This document shows positions 53,401 to 60,219 of a stretch of DNA of 64,000 nt, piece after piece. How positions within the stretch are numbered: position 1 is the stretch's first letter; each line of letters starts with the position of its first letter. The position numbers and the translations under genes were made by a program. Under the pieces are notes generated by a model, which ran no database searches, was not told the DNA's origin, and worked only from the letters and a program-made list of their open reading frames with translations. The DNA comes from Hydractinia symbiolongicarpus (lineage: Eukaryota; Cnidaria; Hydrozoa; Anthoathecata; Hydractiniidae), in the NCBI RefSeq assembly GCF_029227915.1, contig NC_079880.1, positions 994,001 through 1,058,000 on the forward strand. The letters run 5' to 3'.

Positions 53401-55252
53401 TATCAATGAGCCGGATGTACAACAAGTTCTTCCCAATGGAGGGCCTACATTTGATTGGAATAATTATGCAATTCAAAGTTTTGGTAGTCAATGGCCAATT
53501 AATGCTGACACATGGTTACAATCTATATCTGAAGAAGCAGAAAGAAATGAATTGCAGCTGGCTGATGATTGTACCTTACCCCAAATAAACATCTTAAATG
53601 CTAATGAATTACAAAGAACAGTCATTGGTATAAATCTTCAGCATTTATTGCAAGTTGCAAAAGGAACTTTGCCAACAGGTACCCAGCCATTACGTTTATT
53701 AATACAAGGAACAGCTGGTGTTGGGAAAACATTCATCATTACTGCGCTCACCAGAATCGTTCGGCGTATTTTTAAGCGAAATTCTGCTGTTATGAACTTG
53801 GCCCCAACTGGTGCAGCATCAGTCCTCATACCTAATGGTCGCACTATACATTCAATGACTCCACCACCACACAAACTGAAAAAAGATAAGAATTTAAATT
53901 CTGTCCAGCTTTCTGACTATCCGTTGGGTGATGTATCTCTAAGAAAGCTGAGAAAGTATACAGGTATGCATGAAAACAATGAACTGAAATTATTTCAACT
54001 TAATATTGATGAACGTAGCATGCAGTCGAAGCTTCTTGTGGCCTGGTGCAGCCAAAGATTATGCGAGGCTACGGGAGACTTTGATAATTATTATGGTGGT
54101 GTACCAGCTGTCAATTTCTTTGGTGACCTTGGTCAGCTTGGACCAATTCGTGCTTTGGATCTACATCAGCCACCAAAACACGATGATTCGACAATCAACT
54201 TTGCTGGCTATGCAATCTATCGCTCGTTTCAAGATGTTATTGTTCTTACAGAAACAATGCGTCAAGGCCCAGATCAGTTAGCTCTTTTGCAGCGACTACT
54301 TAGAATACGTAATGGATCGATCACTCAACAAGACTGGCAAGATATAAATAGTCGTTACGAAGATGGTTTGCCACAAACCGAAAAATGTAACTTTTCGCAT
54401 GGCCGCGTCCTTACATTGATGGAAACATGGAATGAAGTTAATGAGGAAAATCACAATAAATTAGCTAGCCTTGGTGTGCCTGTTGCTGTAATTCCATCAA
54501 GAGGCCGTGGTAAACACCACTCTTTGACTGATAAGCAACTGGGTCAAATACCGCTGAGATCTTTAATGGCAGTTGGTGCAACTGTAATACTCACTAAGAA
54601 CCAAAAAGGTCTTACGGGCCTCGGTCTTAATAATGGTGCGATGGGAAAAGTAATTGCAATCCTTTATTCGCCAAATATGTCACCACCTGAATTTCCTATA
54701 GCTGTCATTGTCGATTTCCCAAATTATAAAGGCCCAATATGGATTCCAGAACATCCAACATGGATACCAATTACTGCTGTTGAAGGTCGATGTGAATCTA
54801 ATTGTTGCAGCAGAAATGGCCTGCCATTGATGCCAGGATATGCGATAACAATTGCTAAAAGTCAGGGTATGTCGATTGGAGATGGTAAAACTGCCACCCA
54901 CATGCGTATCAAGTTACAACAATCAATTCAGATGGAAAAAAATAACCTTGGTACAGCTTACACTGCATTTTCAAGATGCGAAAAAGAAAGGAATTGGGCA
55001 CTTGTCGAGCCAATTACTCAAGAACGTCTCTTGTACGTTAATACACATCCTCGTATGAAAGCCAGACAAGAGGAAGAGCAACGGCTGAAAGCATTATCAA
55101 ATGAAACCATCAAAAAATTTGATATCACTATAGTAAAGTATATTAACTTGCTGAAAGACCTTGACGAGTTTTGCGATGATGATATTGAAGATGCAGTTTG
55201 TCCTTCACCATCTGCAGATTGCTCATGTATTATATGCACATCTCAATCATAA
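50495..55252 (+). CDS. Helitron Rep-helicase (RepHel) segment
   Basis: An open segment of 1,585 codons in the polyprotein frame. In numbering from 50519, a Helitron-like N-terminal region precedes the HUH motif H472-G-H474 (metal-binding, 51932-51940). A Cys/His cluster follows (C-N-S-S-C, then Y-C-R-F-H-F), and then the nuclease tyrosines Y698-x3-Y702 in K-Y-I-A-G-Y-A-C-K-G. The SF1B PIF1-like helicase shows Walker A GTAGVGKT (1064-1071), APTGAAS with TIHSM, Walker B D1164-E1165, motif III GDLGQLGP (about 1202), motif V AKSQGMS (about 1446) and motif VI TAYTAFSR (1479-1486). All key residues are present. Known role of the family: nick, unwind and rolling-circle transfer of the transposon strand. 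The C terminus ends in a small Cys cluster (CSCIIC). Confidence 0.93.
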   Translation, partial: PVPPYLQNLTILEVALIRRITVIMNIHLLRYGMLASKGHCISFPQRMQIAKELPSLPSQVGIVVIKKKGTRNSVQQYTVQRGKVENALRGLCFGYPEGGTEYPDTNSEHLYNGSDHINKPLKGRYFQFLPNEYYKDVSIKYDRIQNLPEMRSELPGLPVVEMPHIIPEEDKGPAENQFLENLPQDDESITRSGLVCPLKSKDADKELRTILQKLLGSEDAVNQALEHGTIANANLEYTREQPIRELKTPGFFTMAYPTVFINGNCDLTVPRLSKINFEEYIEHIYYCSDNRVARHPYLKFFLLNMRLRMQALQQGSFLVSQQLNDAHLTIAELRDNLQNDDDSVPRKIISIGKNLVNTDPYWRDQKKKVDALLFFRRKEFGDLPGYFDTTSCAEFHWKPLHELLIKYHALINNLNEDTVRQQMENDSKFKREMILQNLHIVTQYFDARTINYFATVNKKVFQYNDSWWRYEFAKGRGEIHGHAIISSSKLAQKVKTIMDGLSNDVPDSQASQTAAQELQNWLQTTNEDSDDIFSPIFTSLHPAGGNEIIDTSGIRTWVPNKNQWPTPEGSQAPPDHNPLAQELADVANHEGGIREQHTYLVNRIGLHNCNSSCLRYRRKNNKEKDTAPKKYCRFHFGDLDPQTKKTSGKEIHPFHAVITKGEHPRYEGPRDHPRLMMHVKTRLLSWLANCDSQVIIDQDLLALQKYIAGYACKGAASTEDLVHVYRHLIENTADGSTVKNLAQRLLQKIAGLVDVPGAAADFINSGGRLTRCTRNFRYIGISGFRALDTSGEDGTVTKNSTLDKYLSDKRRETELEISLWNWSKKCNCTCKVDHVPVFTGISTKPVWPVTEDYAKAMLVIFSVGTWHNTEELKGQHESFAAALASFVQTENCPPILIDALKEAKQSFDKKSERKQSHPRVINNETDNQSSCQSSQYTDASSQSSQNSVIAQMNIGRAIMRDIARHHVADINEPDVQQVLPNGGPTFDWNNYAIQSFGSQWPINADTWLQSISEEAERNELQLADDCTLPQINILNANELQRTVIGINLQHLLQVAKGTLPTGTQPLRLLIQGTAGVGKTFIITALTRIVRRIFKRNSAVMNLAPTGAASVLIPNGRTIHSMTPPPHKLKKDKNLNSVQLSDYPLGDVSLRKLRKYTGMHENNELKLFQLNIDERSMQSKLLVAWCSQRLCEATGDFDNYYGGVPAVNFFGDLGQLGPIRALDLHQPPKHDDSTINFAGYAIYRSFQDVIVLTETMRQGPDQLALLQRLLRIRNGSITQQDWQDINSRYEDGLPQTEKCNFSHGRVLTLMETWNEVNEENHNKLASLGVPVAVIPSRGRGKHHSLTDKQLGQIPLRSLMAVGATVILTKNQKGLTGLGLNNGAMGKVIAILYSPNMSPPEFPIAVIVDFPNYKGPIWIPEHPTWIPITAVEGRCESNCCSRNGLPLMPGYAITIAKSQGMSIGDGKTATHMRIKLQQSIQMEKNNLGTAYTAFSRCEKERNWALVEPITQERLLYVNTHPRMKARQEEEQRLKALSNETIKKFDITIVKYINLLKDLDEFCDDDIEDAVCPSPSADCSCIICTSQS

Positions 55253-55366
55253 TGATAATCACAACTGAAATTAACCTATGTTGCAGATAATATACATTAA
55301 AAAACATTGTATATGTTCATATATTTGTTGTGAAATCAATATGCGAAGTAAAATTTTGATTTAGAA

Positions 55367-55381
55367 AATAAACAAAATAAA
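55367..55381 (+). terminator. Two polyadenylation signals after the polyprotein frame
   Basis: AATAAA occurs at 55367-55372 and again at 55376-55381, about 115 bp after the stop codon and just before the minisatellite. Two close signals downstream of a eukaryotic stop codon are a plausible mRNA 3' end, but in AT-rich DNA the word is common. Confidence 0.45.
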
Positions 55382-55383
55382 AA

Positions 55384-55914
55384 CCGTCTGCCCATGAATT
55401 CGTAATTATTGGATGTAATAAGCCGAAGTCAAATACTTGATTATAATATCAATGTATAGTAAGCTGTATCCAAGAATCATGGTAAACATTTTTAATTCAA
55501 CAGACAAAATAGTTGTTTCTCAAAACAACCGTCTGCCCATGAATTTGTAATTATTGGATGTAATAAGCCGAAGTCAAACACTTGATCTAATATCAATGTG
55601 TAGTAAGCTGTATCCAAGAATCATGGTAAACATTTTTAGTTCGACAGACAGAATAGTTGTTTCTCAAAACAACCGTCTGCCCATGAATTCGTAATTATTG
55701 GATGTAATAAGCCGAAGTCAAACACTTGATCTAATATCAATGTGTAGTAAGCTGTATCCAAGAATCATGGTAGAAGTTTTTAGTTCAACAGACAGAATAG
55801 TTGTTTCTCAAAACAACCGTCTGCCCATGAATTCGTAATTATTGGATGTAATAAGCCGAAGTCAGATACTCGATTTAATATCAATGTATAGTAAGCTGTA
55901 TCCAAGAATCATGG
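55384..55914 (+). repeat. 144-bp minisatellite downstream of the RepHel gene
   Basis: Three full units and one partial unit starting at CCGTCTGCCC (55384, 55529, 55673, 55817; spacings 145, 144, 144 bp). Units are nearly identical, differing by a few substitutions such as AATTCG/AATTTG and AACATT/AAGTTT. Each full unit carries a 7-bp hairpin, GTTGTTT-CTCA-AAACAAC, straddling the unit junction. Each also holds the constant word GCCGAAGTCA. The fourth unit breaks off after AAGAATCATGGT. It sits inside the element's 3' noncoding part; whether element 2 has it is unknown, since that copy leaves the window earlier. Confidence 0.9.
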
Positions 55915-57181
55915 TTAAAATAAACTAAAAATACTCTGCCTAAAATCAGGCATCAAGATGTGTGATTATTATCAACAAACTCAATTTAAAGGCAAATTAA
56001 TCCACGTTTTTTGTAAGAAGCCTAAGCATTTGTGTGCACTCAGAGTTTCTTAAAATTTTGATAATTTGTGCATCAAATTTAAATTGTCCTTATTTAACAC
56101 TGAAAAATCTTTTATTTACAAGGCTTTTTGTCTAAAATACATGCTCATTAACACATACCTTAAGTTAGTCTTAAGTTACTGAAGGCCCTAATATAATCAA
56201 GTTTGTAACCTGACTTTTGAGTTGATTTACCTTCTTGTCTTTTTTCCTTCTAAGAATGTAAAACAAAAGGTTTTTAACATTAAGCTAAGTCAATTTAAAA
56301 GTGGGTCACTTCTTGGTTTCCTCCCCTTTTTTTGTACTAAATTTTATGTGTTAATGTGTATGACATTCTAAACATTTAGTTCCGTGTATAGTATGTATAC
56401 TTACAATTATCCCAGGGGGTTCATATTACTAAGTTTCAAGGTTTACTAAGTTCACTAAAACAATTTTTGTGTTTTTATTTTTATTTTACAAATTAAGTAT
56501 CATCATCATTGACTTCTGTAACCAATGTCAGTAAATCCTGAAATGTCAAATTTGACACTTTAATATTCCTCAAAATCAGTACTATGGAAAGACTTTCACT
56601 ATATAACAATGAAAATAATTTTTAACTGACCATAATGATACTATGATCCCCTAAGATATCACACAGTCTTGATTTCAAACCATGAAGGAAAAAACCTAAA
56701 AATTATGTGAGGACATTAAGGAGATATATTGGTGAGGATAGGTCCGGTTGTAAGGGGATGGAGGAGACCGGCAATTAATACCTTATGCATACAAAATTTT
56801 TGTGGTGCTGGCCCAAAATGCTATATTTTTAGATGACTTCGTTTTCCAGAAATATGAGGTATAAATTTTTGCACATGCCAAAAGATTAGTAAAGGTATTC
56901 AGAAAAAAGTATTTTCAAATGTGAAACAAAGAACTCAATGTCTGAGGTTTAGGTTTGAAGTACGAACAAATAGAACATTTTTACGGATAAGAGATTTTAA
57001 ATTTTTCACAGATCTTAGTTTTGCGGTTTTCAGCCAAATCCACAAAAATAAGTTATACGCATAAGGTACAATCAGTTAAAAAGGAATCAAATTAGCACCA
57101 AATATTTGAAAATTAATGTATTTTGTAATTTCACTGATACTGTACACTTCCTGTTCCTTTGTTGCTCGCTTTTGTCTTTTT
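55915..57181 (+). other. Unassigned 3' region of element 1
   Basis: AT-rich with no convincing coding frame. A purine-rich patch (56,720-56,765) is followed by an inverted repeat of 10 bp, TACCTTATGC at 56779-56788 and GCATAAGGTA at 57059-57068, about 270 bp apart. The last bases before element 2 are a T-run after CTCGCTTTTGTC. The true 3' terminus of element 1 should lie in this segment if element 2 was inserted beside it. I could not pinpoint it: no CTRR-type Helitron end was convincing, and Helentrons do not need one. Confidence 0.5.
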
Positions 57182-57287
57182 GCGGAGAGAAGCGGAGGGC
57201 GCGTCAGCGCCCGGAGCGTAGCGGAGCCCATTTCCTCATTAAATAAGCCAAATATAAGGGACGGAGGAGAGTGTATAGGATTTCCGC
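57182..57287 (+). repeat. GC-rich 5' terminal block of element 2 (106 bp)
   Basis: Exact copy of 45307-45412, with the three GCGGAG words at 57182, 57192 and 57221 and the hairpin GGGCGC-GTCA-GCGCCC at 57197-57212. In both elements it follows a run of five T, so the boundary could shift by a few bases. The flanking sequence on the left is unrelated to satellite, which shows that the block belongs to the transposon and not to the satellite array. Confidence 0.72.
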
Positions 57288-57836
57288 CCCCACTATACAT
57301 CAAAATCATTGAATTTTCGTGCCACTTTTTTTTTGGACTGGGTTGCCCAGTACTTTAATCCGGTCATTCTCTTATATAATTGCTAAATTAAGCGAGACAA
57401 GGTGTTTTTTTATTGACACAACGAGGGAGTGCTTTTGTTTATTTAAAGATGGCCTAGCGTAATTTGTATATTGTATATATATATAAGGTCATTTTCAAGA
57501 AACGAAGAAAGGGTATGTTTAGCTAGCTAGTATATCACTATTTTTTTTTTACATGTAATGAACCCCTTCTTAGCCTTAGATAGGATATAGTGTATAGCTA
57601 GCTAACTTTAAAAGAGTAATAGCTAGCTAGCATAAAAAGAGCAACAAGTGCCTTTATATAGCTAGCAAAAAGACTAGCATAAAATTAACCACTTAGCTGG
57701 GATAAAACTACCAATATAGCTATACATGTACTACACAATAATTATATTTTGTCCCATCACATAGCTTGTTTCTAGCTACAATTGTGCACAAAATTGTTGG
57801 CCCTGACAATTTTATATATCAAAAACCAAAAAGTTT
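57288..57836 (+). other. 5' noncoding DNA of element 2, proximal part
   Basis: Counterpart of 45413-46220 with deletions. Shared landmarks are GACTGGGTTGCCCAGTA, ACGAAGAAAGGGTATGTTTA, ACATGTAATGAACCC and several GCTAGC words. It has no coding capacity. It ends at AACCAAAAAGTTTAGA, where an ATCT-type microsatellite and the SINE begin. Confidence 0.55.
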
Positions 57837-58202
57837 AGATAGATAGATAGATATAGATAGATAGATGTGCATATTTTACATGACTAGCCTCACAAATATC
57901 GAGGGATATACCCTGTCTATTATTTCCAGGAGGGGCCATGGCTTGATGGAGAGTCCTAGAGTATTTAATGCTCATTTTGAGCTACGCAGACCCAATTAGG
58001 GCCCGCGCTCTACTAGACAACTCCCGGCAACATCCAACGGCCCACACAGTGTGCCATCTTCCCAATTTCCCTCACATGGCTTGGGTTAACCCGGGGGTAT
58101 GGTAACATTCACTCGCCCATGTTGAATCGCCGTCAAGAGGAATCGAACCCCGGTCTCCCGCACAGAGTACGAGAGCTATAACCACTAATCTATGGCGCGA
58201 CA
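57837..58202 (-). mobile_element. tRNA-derived SINE inserted in element 2
   Basis: Reading the minus strand, the element starts near 58202 with a tRNA-like head: A box TAGATTAGTGG (complement of 58182-58192) and B box GGTTCGATTCC (complement of 58139-58149). A stem CTCTCG/CGGGAG could represent the anticodon arm. An unrelated body of about 230 bp follows, and the 3' tail is a microsatellite of ATCT units (57837-57866). Element 1 has none of this at the matching site near 46,230. A short possible target duplication TTTAGA flanks it. I did not identify the SINE family. It is noncoding and depends on LINE machinery in trans. Confidence 0.75.
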
Positions 58203-58892
58203 TTACTATTTTAGAAAAGTCAGCAACACAAAATTTGTTGGCTCTGACAGTTTTATATATGAAAAACCAAGAACCAAAAAGTTTAGAAAAGTCAGCAAAA
58301 AAACATAGCTAGCTATAGTCACATATTCTGCAAATAGTACGTTCGGTCCCCACTGATGATCAATGTTTATGTAAAGGTATGTCACGTGTAATCGTTTACG
58401 TTGGTCAGCCACAAAGGGCAGTAGTTTTCAACATTGAGGGGGAATGGAAAGCCATATTTTTGTGGACGATTGTAGCTATATTGTACACAGGTCAGGAAAT
58501 AAATTTTTTTAACCCTGCCAGTGAGCATACACCAGTACGGCTCAAGTTACAGAAACGGAAATTATTGCAATATAAATATATATATCGGGAAACTTTTTGA
58601 ACATGTATATACATTTGTTATTTGTTTGAGACGTTTTAAATTCTGATGCTTACATCCAACACCTGCATTTTTTATTACCAGGGCAAATTCTGACGAACGG
58701 TTATCATGCAATCGTCAACACCTATAGCTATACTGAAAATATTTAAATATATGTATATATGGATTTGACGATATTGGTTGTTAATAACTCTAACAATATT
58801 AACAGTCAAGGTACAGAAGAAAGCTTAGTAAGTTTCTGAGTATAATGTGAAACTGTTAAAATTCTGTATGCCATGTATATATTATGTATTAT
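58203..58892 (+). other. 5' noncoding DNA of element 2, middle part
   Basis: Starts with an approximately 75-bp repeat of the sequence left of the SINE (TTGTTGGCTCTGACAGTTTT and AACCAAAAAGTTTAGA occur at 57,790-57,840 and again at 58,225-58,290), so a small tandem duplication preceded or accompanied the SINE insertion. From 58,340 to 58,580 it aligns closely with 46,300-46,530 of element 1. A 73-codon frame at 58379 is not kept in element 1 and is unlikely to be a gene. Confidence 0.55.
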
Positions 58893-58964
58893 GCCCTGTT
58901 GGTCTAATGGCTATGACACTCATTTATGGAAATGGGAGATCTGGGTTCGAATCCTGGACAGGGC
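58893..58964 (+). pseudogene. tRNA-like sequence in element 2
   Basis: A 72-nt sequence homologous to 46987-47054 but closer to a real tRNA. It has a perfect 7-bp acceptor stem GCCCTGT/ACAGGGC, A box TGGTCTAATGG, a consensus B box GGTTCGAATCC (58944-58954) and a T loop TTCGAAT. The anticodon arm CTCAT/ATGGG encloses an eight-base loop (TTATGGAA) instead of seven, and the D stem is imperfect. No pol III T-run is obvious right after it. It is best called a tRNA-derived pseudogene or SINE head. A decoding role is unlikely, a pol III promoter role is possible. Confidence 0.75.
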
Positions 58965-59380
58965 TAGGAAAAACATAACTATAATGCACGCCTTGGTAAT
59001 CCGTAATTAAGCTTGCTTTTTCTATTGTTGTCTTATCAGGGAAGTTGTTTACTGTATTTTCTATTAAATTATACTATTTGATACATGTAATGAACAACTT
59101 TTTAGCCTTTAGCTAGCTACCTAGCTAATGCAAAGCCATGTAAAAAGATCATCACTAGCTACCTAACTAAAGCTAGTGAACATATAGCTGGCTAGTATAA
59201 AAGTAGCTGGAAAAAAAGAATTGTTCTTGACAGGCTCATATCTTTTGACTACACATATTATATTCAGTCGGGTAATTTTGCCCTGATTAGGAATATCTAT
59301 AGGATTAAAACTGGCTAGCTAGTATAGTATCCTAAATGAAACCGACCCTTCTTTGACCCACCGGTAGGTAAACGGACACC
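58965..59380 (+). other. 5' noncoding DNA of element 2, distal part
   Basis: Counterpart of element 1 from the tRNA-like sequence to the promoter region, but much shorter (about 415 against 860 bp). It includes a conserved stretch TTGTTCTTGACAGGCTCATA (59221-59240) and a few GCTAGC words. I see no gene in it. Confidence 0.5.
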
Positions 59381-60219
59381 GGATACCATGTTTATTTACA
59401 TCTTAGCACTTTCTGATTGGTTAGATTATAAACAAAAAGTAATGTCATTGGCCCGTGATATATTTTTTCAACATATTTATATGCGATATATTGCGTCCGG
59501 AACAAACTGCGAATTTGCTAATGCAGACGCAGGTAACTACATTCTCGACCCCAGAGCTCTTTGAGATAAATTTGAAAGGGCTCTGGGGACGAGAATGAGG
59601 TAACTATAGTTTTTCCAAAAACAAACATTTTTTCCATTGATTTATTGGACAAAATGGAACACGTAGATTTTTCCAAACACAAAAATTCTTCGCTTTGATT
59701 GGATAAAGTAGAACACGTGGTTTAAGCGATGGAAATATACTTTTCTGGCGCCACTTTTTTCAAACCCTCTGGAAATTTACCGGAGTGTGTTGTGTTTGTT
59801 TGCTGGAACGAAATTGATACTTCCTGGATTATTGGATAAGTATTATTTCATAATTTTGTCCGTCTCTTTTGTGTTAGTAAACAAAACACATTTAGCTAGG
59901 TGTAAACTGCAGCTTGGTGCATCTTTATATCTGATTTTTGTCCCCAGCTGTGTCCTTGCATTTTGGCTATTATATACCTGGCTAGATAGCTATTAATCGT
60001 AGAAATTGTAGCTTACTGTTTAAATCTTATTTTTTGTTCCCTGCTCCTGTATTTTGATTCAAGGACTACATTGCCACAGTCACCAAAGTAAGAAGATATA
60101 CGTTTATGTTTATATCTGATTTAGGTGCTAACTGCAGCTAGGAAGCAACCGTAGCATCATAAAATTGTGTCACATTGTAGCTAATTGTAGCATCGTAGAA
60201 TAATCAAGACAAATTAATC
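59381..60219 (+). promoter_or_regulatory. Putative promoter and 5' leader of element 2 polyprotein
   Basis: Well conserved with the matching region of element 1: the paired boxes beginning ATTGGACAAAATGGAACACG (59644-59666) and ATTGGATAAAGTAGAACACG (59698-59720) keep the same 54-bp spacing, and the E-box CACGTG is at 59714-59719. The TATAAATA word of element 1 is not present; a MITE was inserted at the corresponding place and only ACTATAG remains. An in-frame TAG lies 24 bases before the ATG, as in element 1. Confidence 0.42.
59540..59597. mobile_element. Short palindromic MITE (58 bp) with 9-bp target duplication
   Basis: Nearly perfect inverted termini: CATTCTCGACCCCAGAGC at the left and GCTCTGGGGACGAGAATG at the right, 18 bp with one mismatch, around a short AT-rich centre. 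It is flanked on both sides by AGGTAACTA (59531-59539 and 59598-59606), a 9-bp direct repeat that marks insertion. Element 1 lacks it. No protein is encoded. The transposase family is unknown; a 9-bp duplication narrows it but I do not assign it. Confidence 0.85.

Larger units (their letters stand above)
48686..55252 (+). pseudogene. Helentron 2A-OTU-Rep-helicase polyprotein, two in-frame stops
   Basis: A single frame of 2,188 codons from the ATG at 48686 to TAA at 55250-55252. It would encode a leader, 2A peptide, OTU-type protease, Lys-Pro linker, CxxC pair, HUH Rep nuclease and PIF1-like helicase, the rolling-circle transposition machinery of Helentrons. It is interrupted at codon 204 (TGA, 49295-49297) and codon 603 (TAA, 50492-50494). 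The matching codons in element 2 are TGG and TTA, so each break is one substitution; no frameshift is seen. The ATG is the first after an in-frame TAG, with the same context in element 2. An endonuclease domain, common at the C terminus of fish Helentrons, is absent: only about 90 residues follow helicase motif VI. Stop readthrough is possible but unsupported. Confidence 0.88.
45307..57181 (+). mobile_element. Helitron/Helentron-type rolling-circle transposon, element 1
   Basis: Large autonomous-type element defined by comparison with a second copy downstream. Its left limit is the first base of the GC-rich block shared with element 2, lying directly after satellite DNA and a run of T. Its right limit is set only by the start of element 2, so the true 3' end could lie anywhere after about 55,920. 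Content in order: GC-rich terminal block, TAGC-rich 5' noncoding DNA, tRNA-like sequence, promoter-like region, one long frame for a 2A-OTU-Rep-helicase polyprotein, polyadenylation signals, 144-bp minisatellite, and unassigned 3' DNA. Insertion into a T-run fits the known T-rich target preference of Helentrons. The frame has two nonsense mutations, so this copy is probably not autonomous. Confidence 0.85.

Noticed and set aside
57076-57358. Overlapping ORFs on both strands across the 106-bp block
   Set aside because: They cross the element boundary and are open only because of the GC-rich block; there is no counterpart across the left boundary at 45,307.
58379-58600. 73-codon ATG frame in element 2 noncoding DNA
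   Set aside because: The matching frame in element 1 (ATG near 46,318) stops after nine codons, so it is not conserved.
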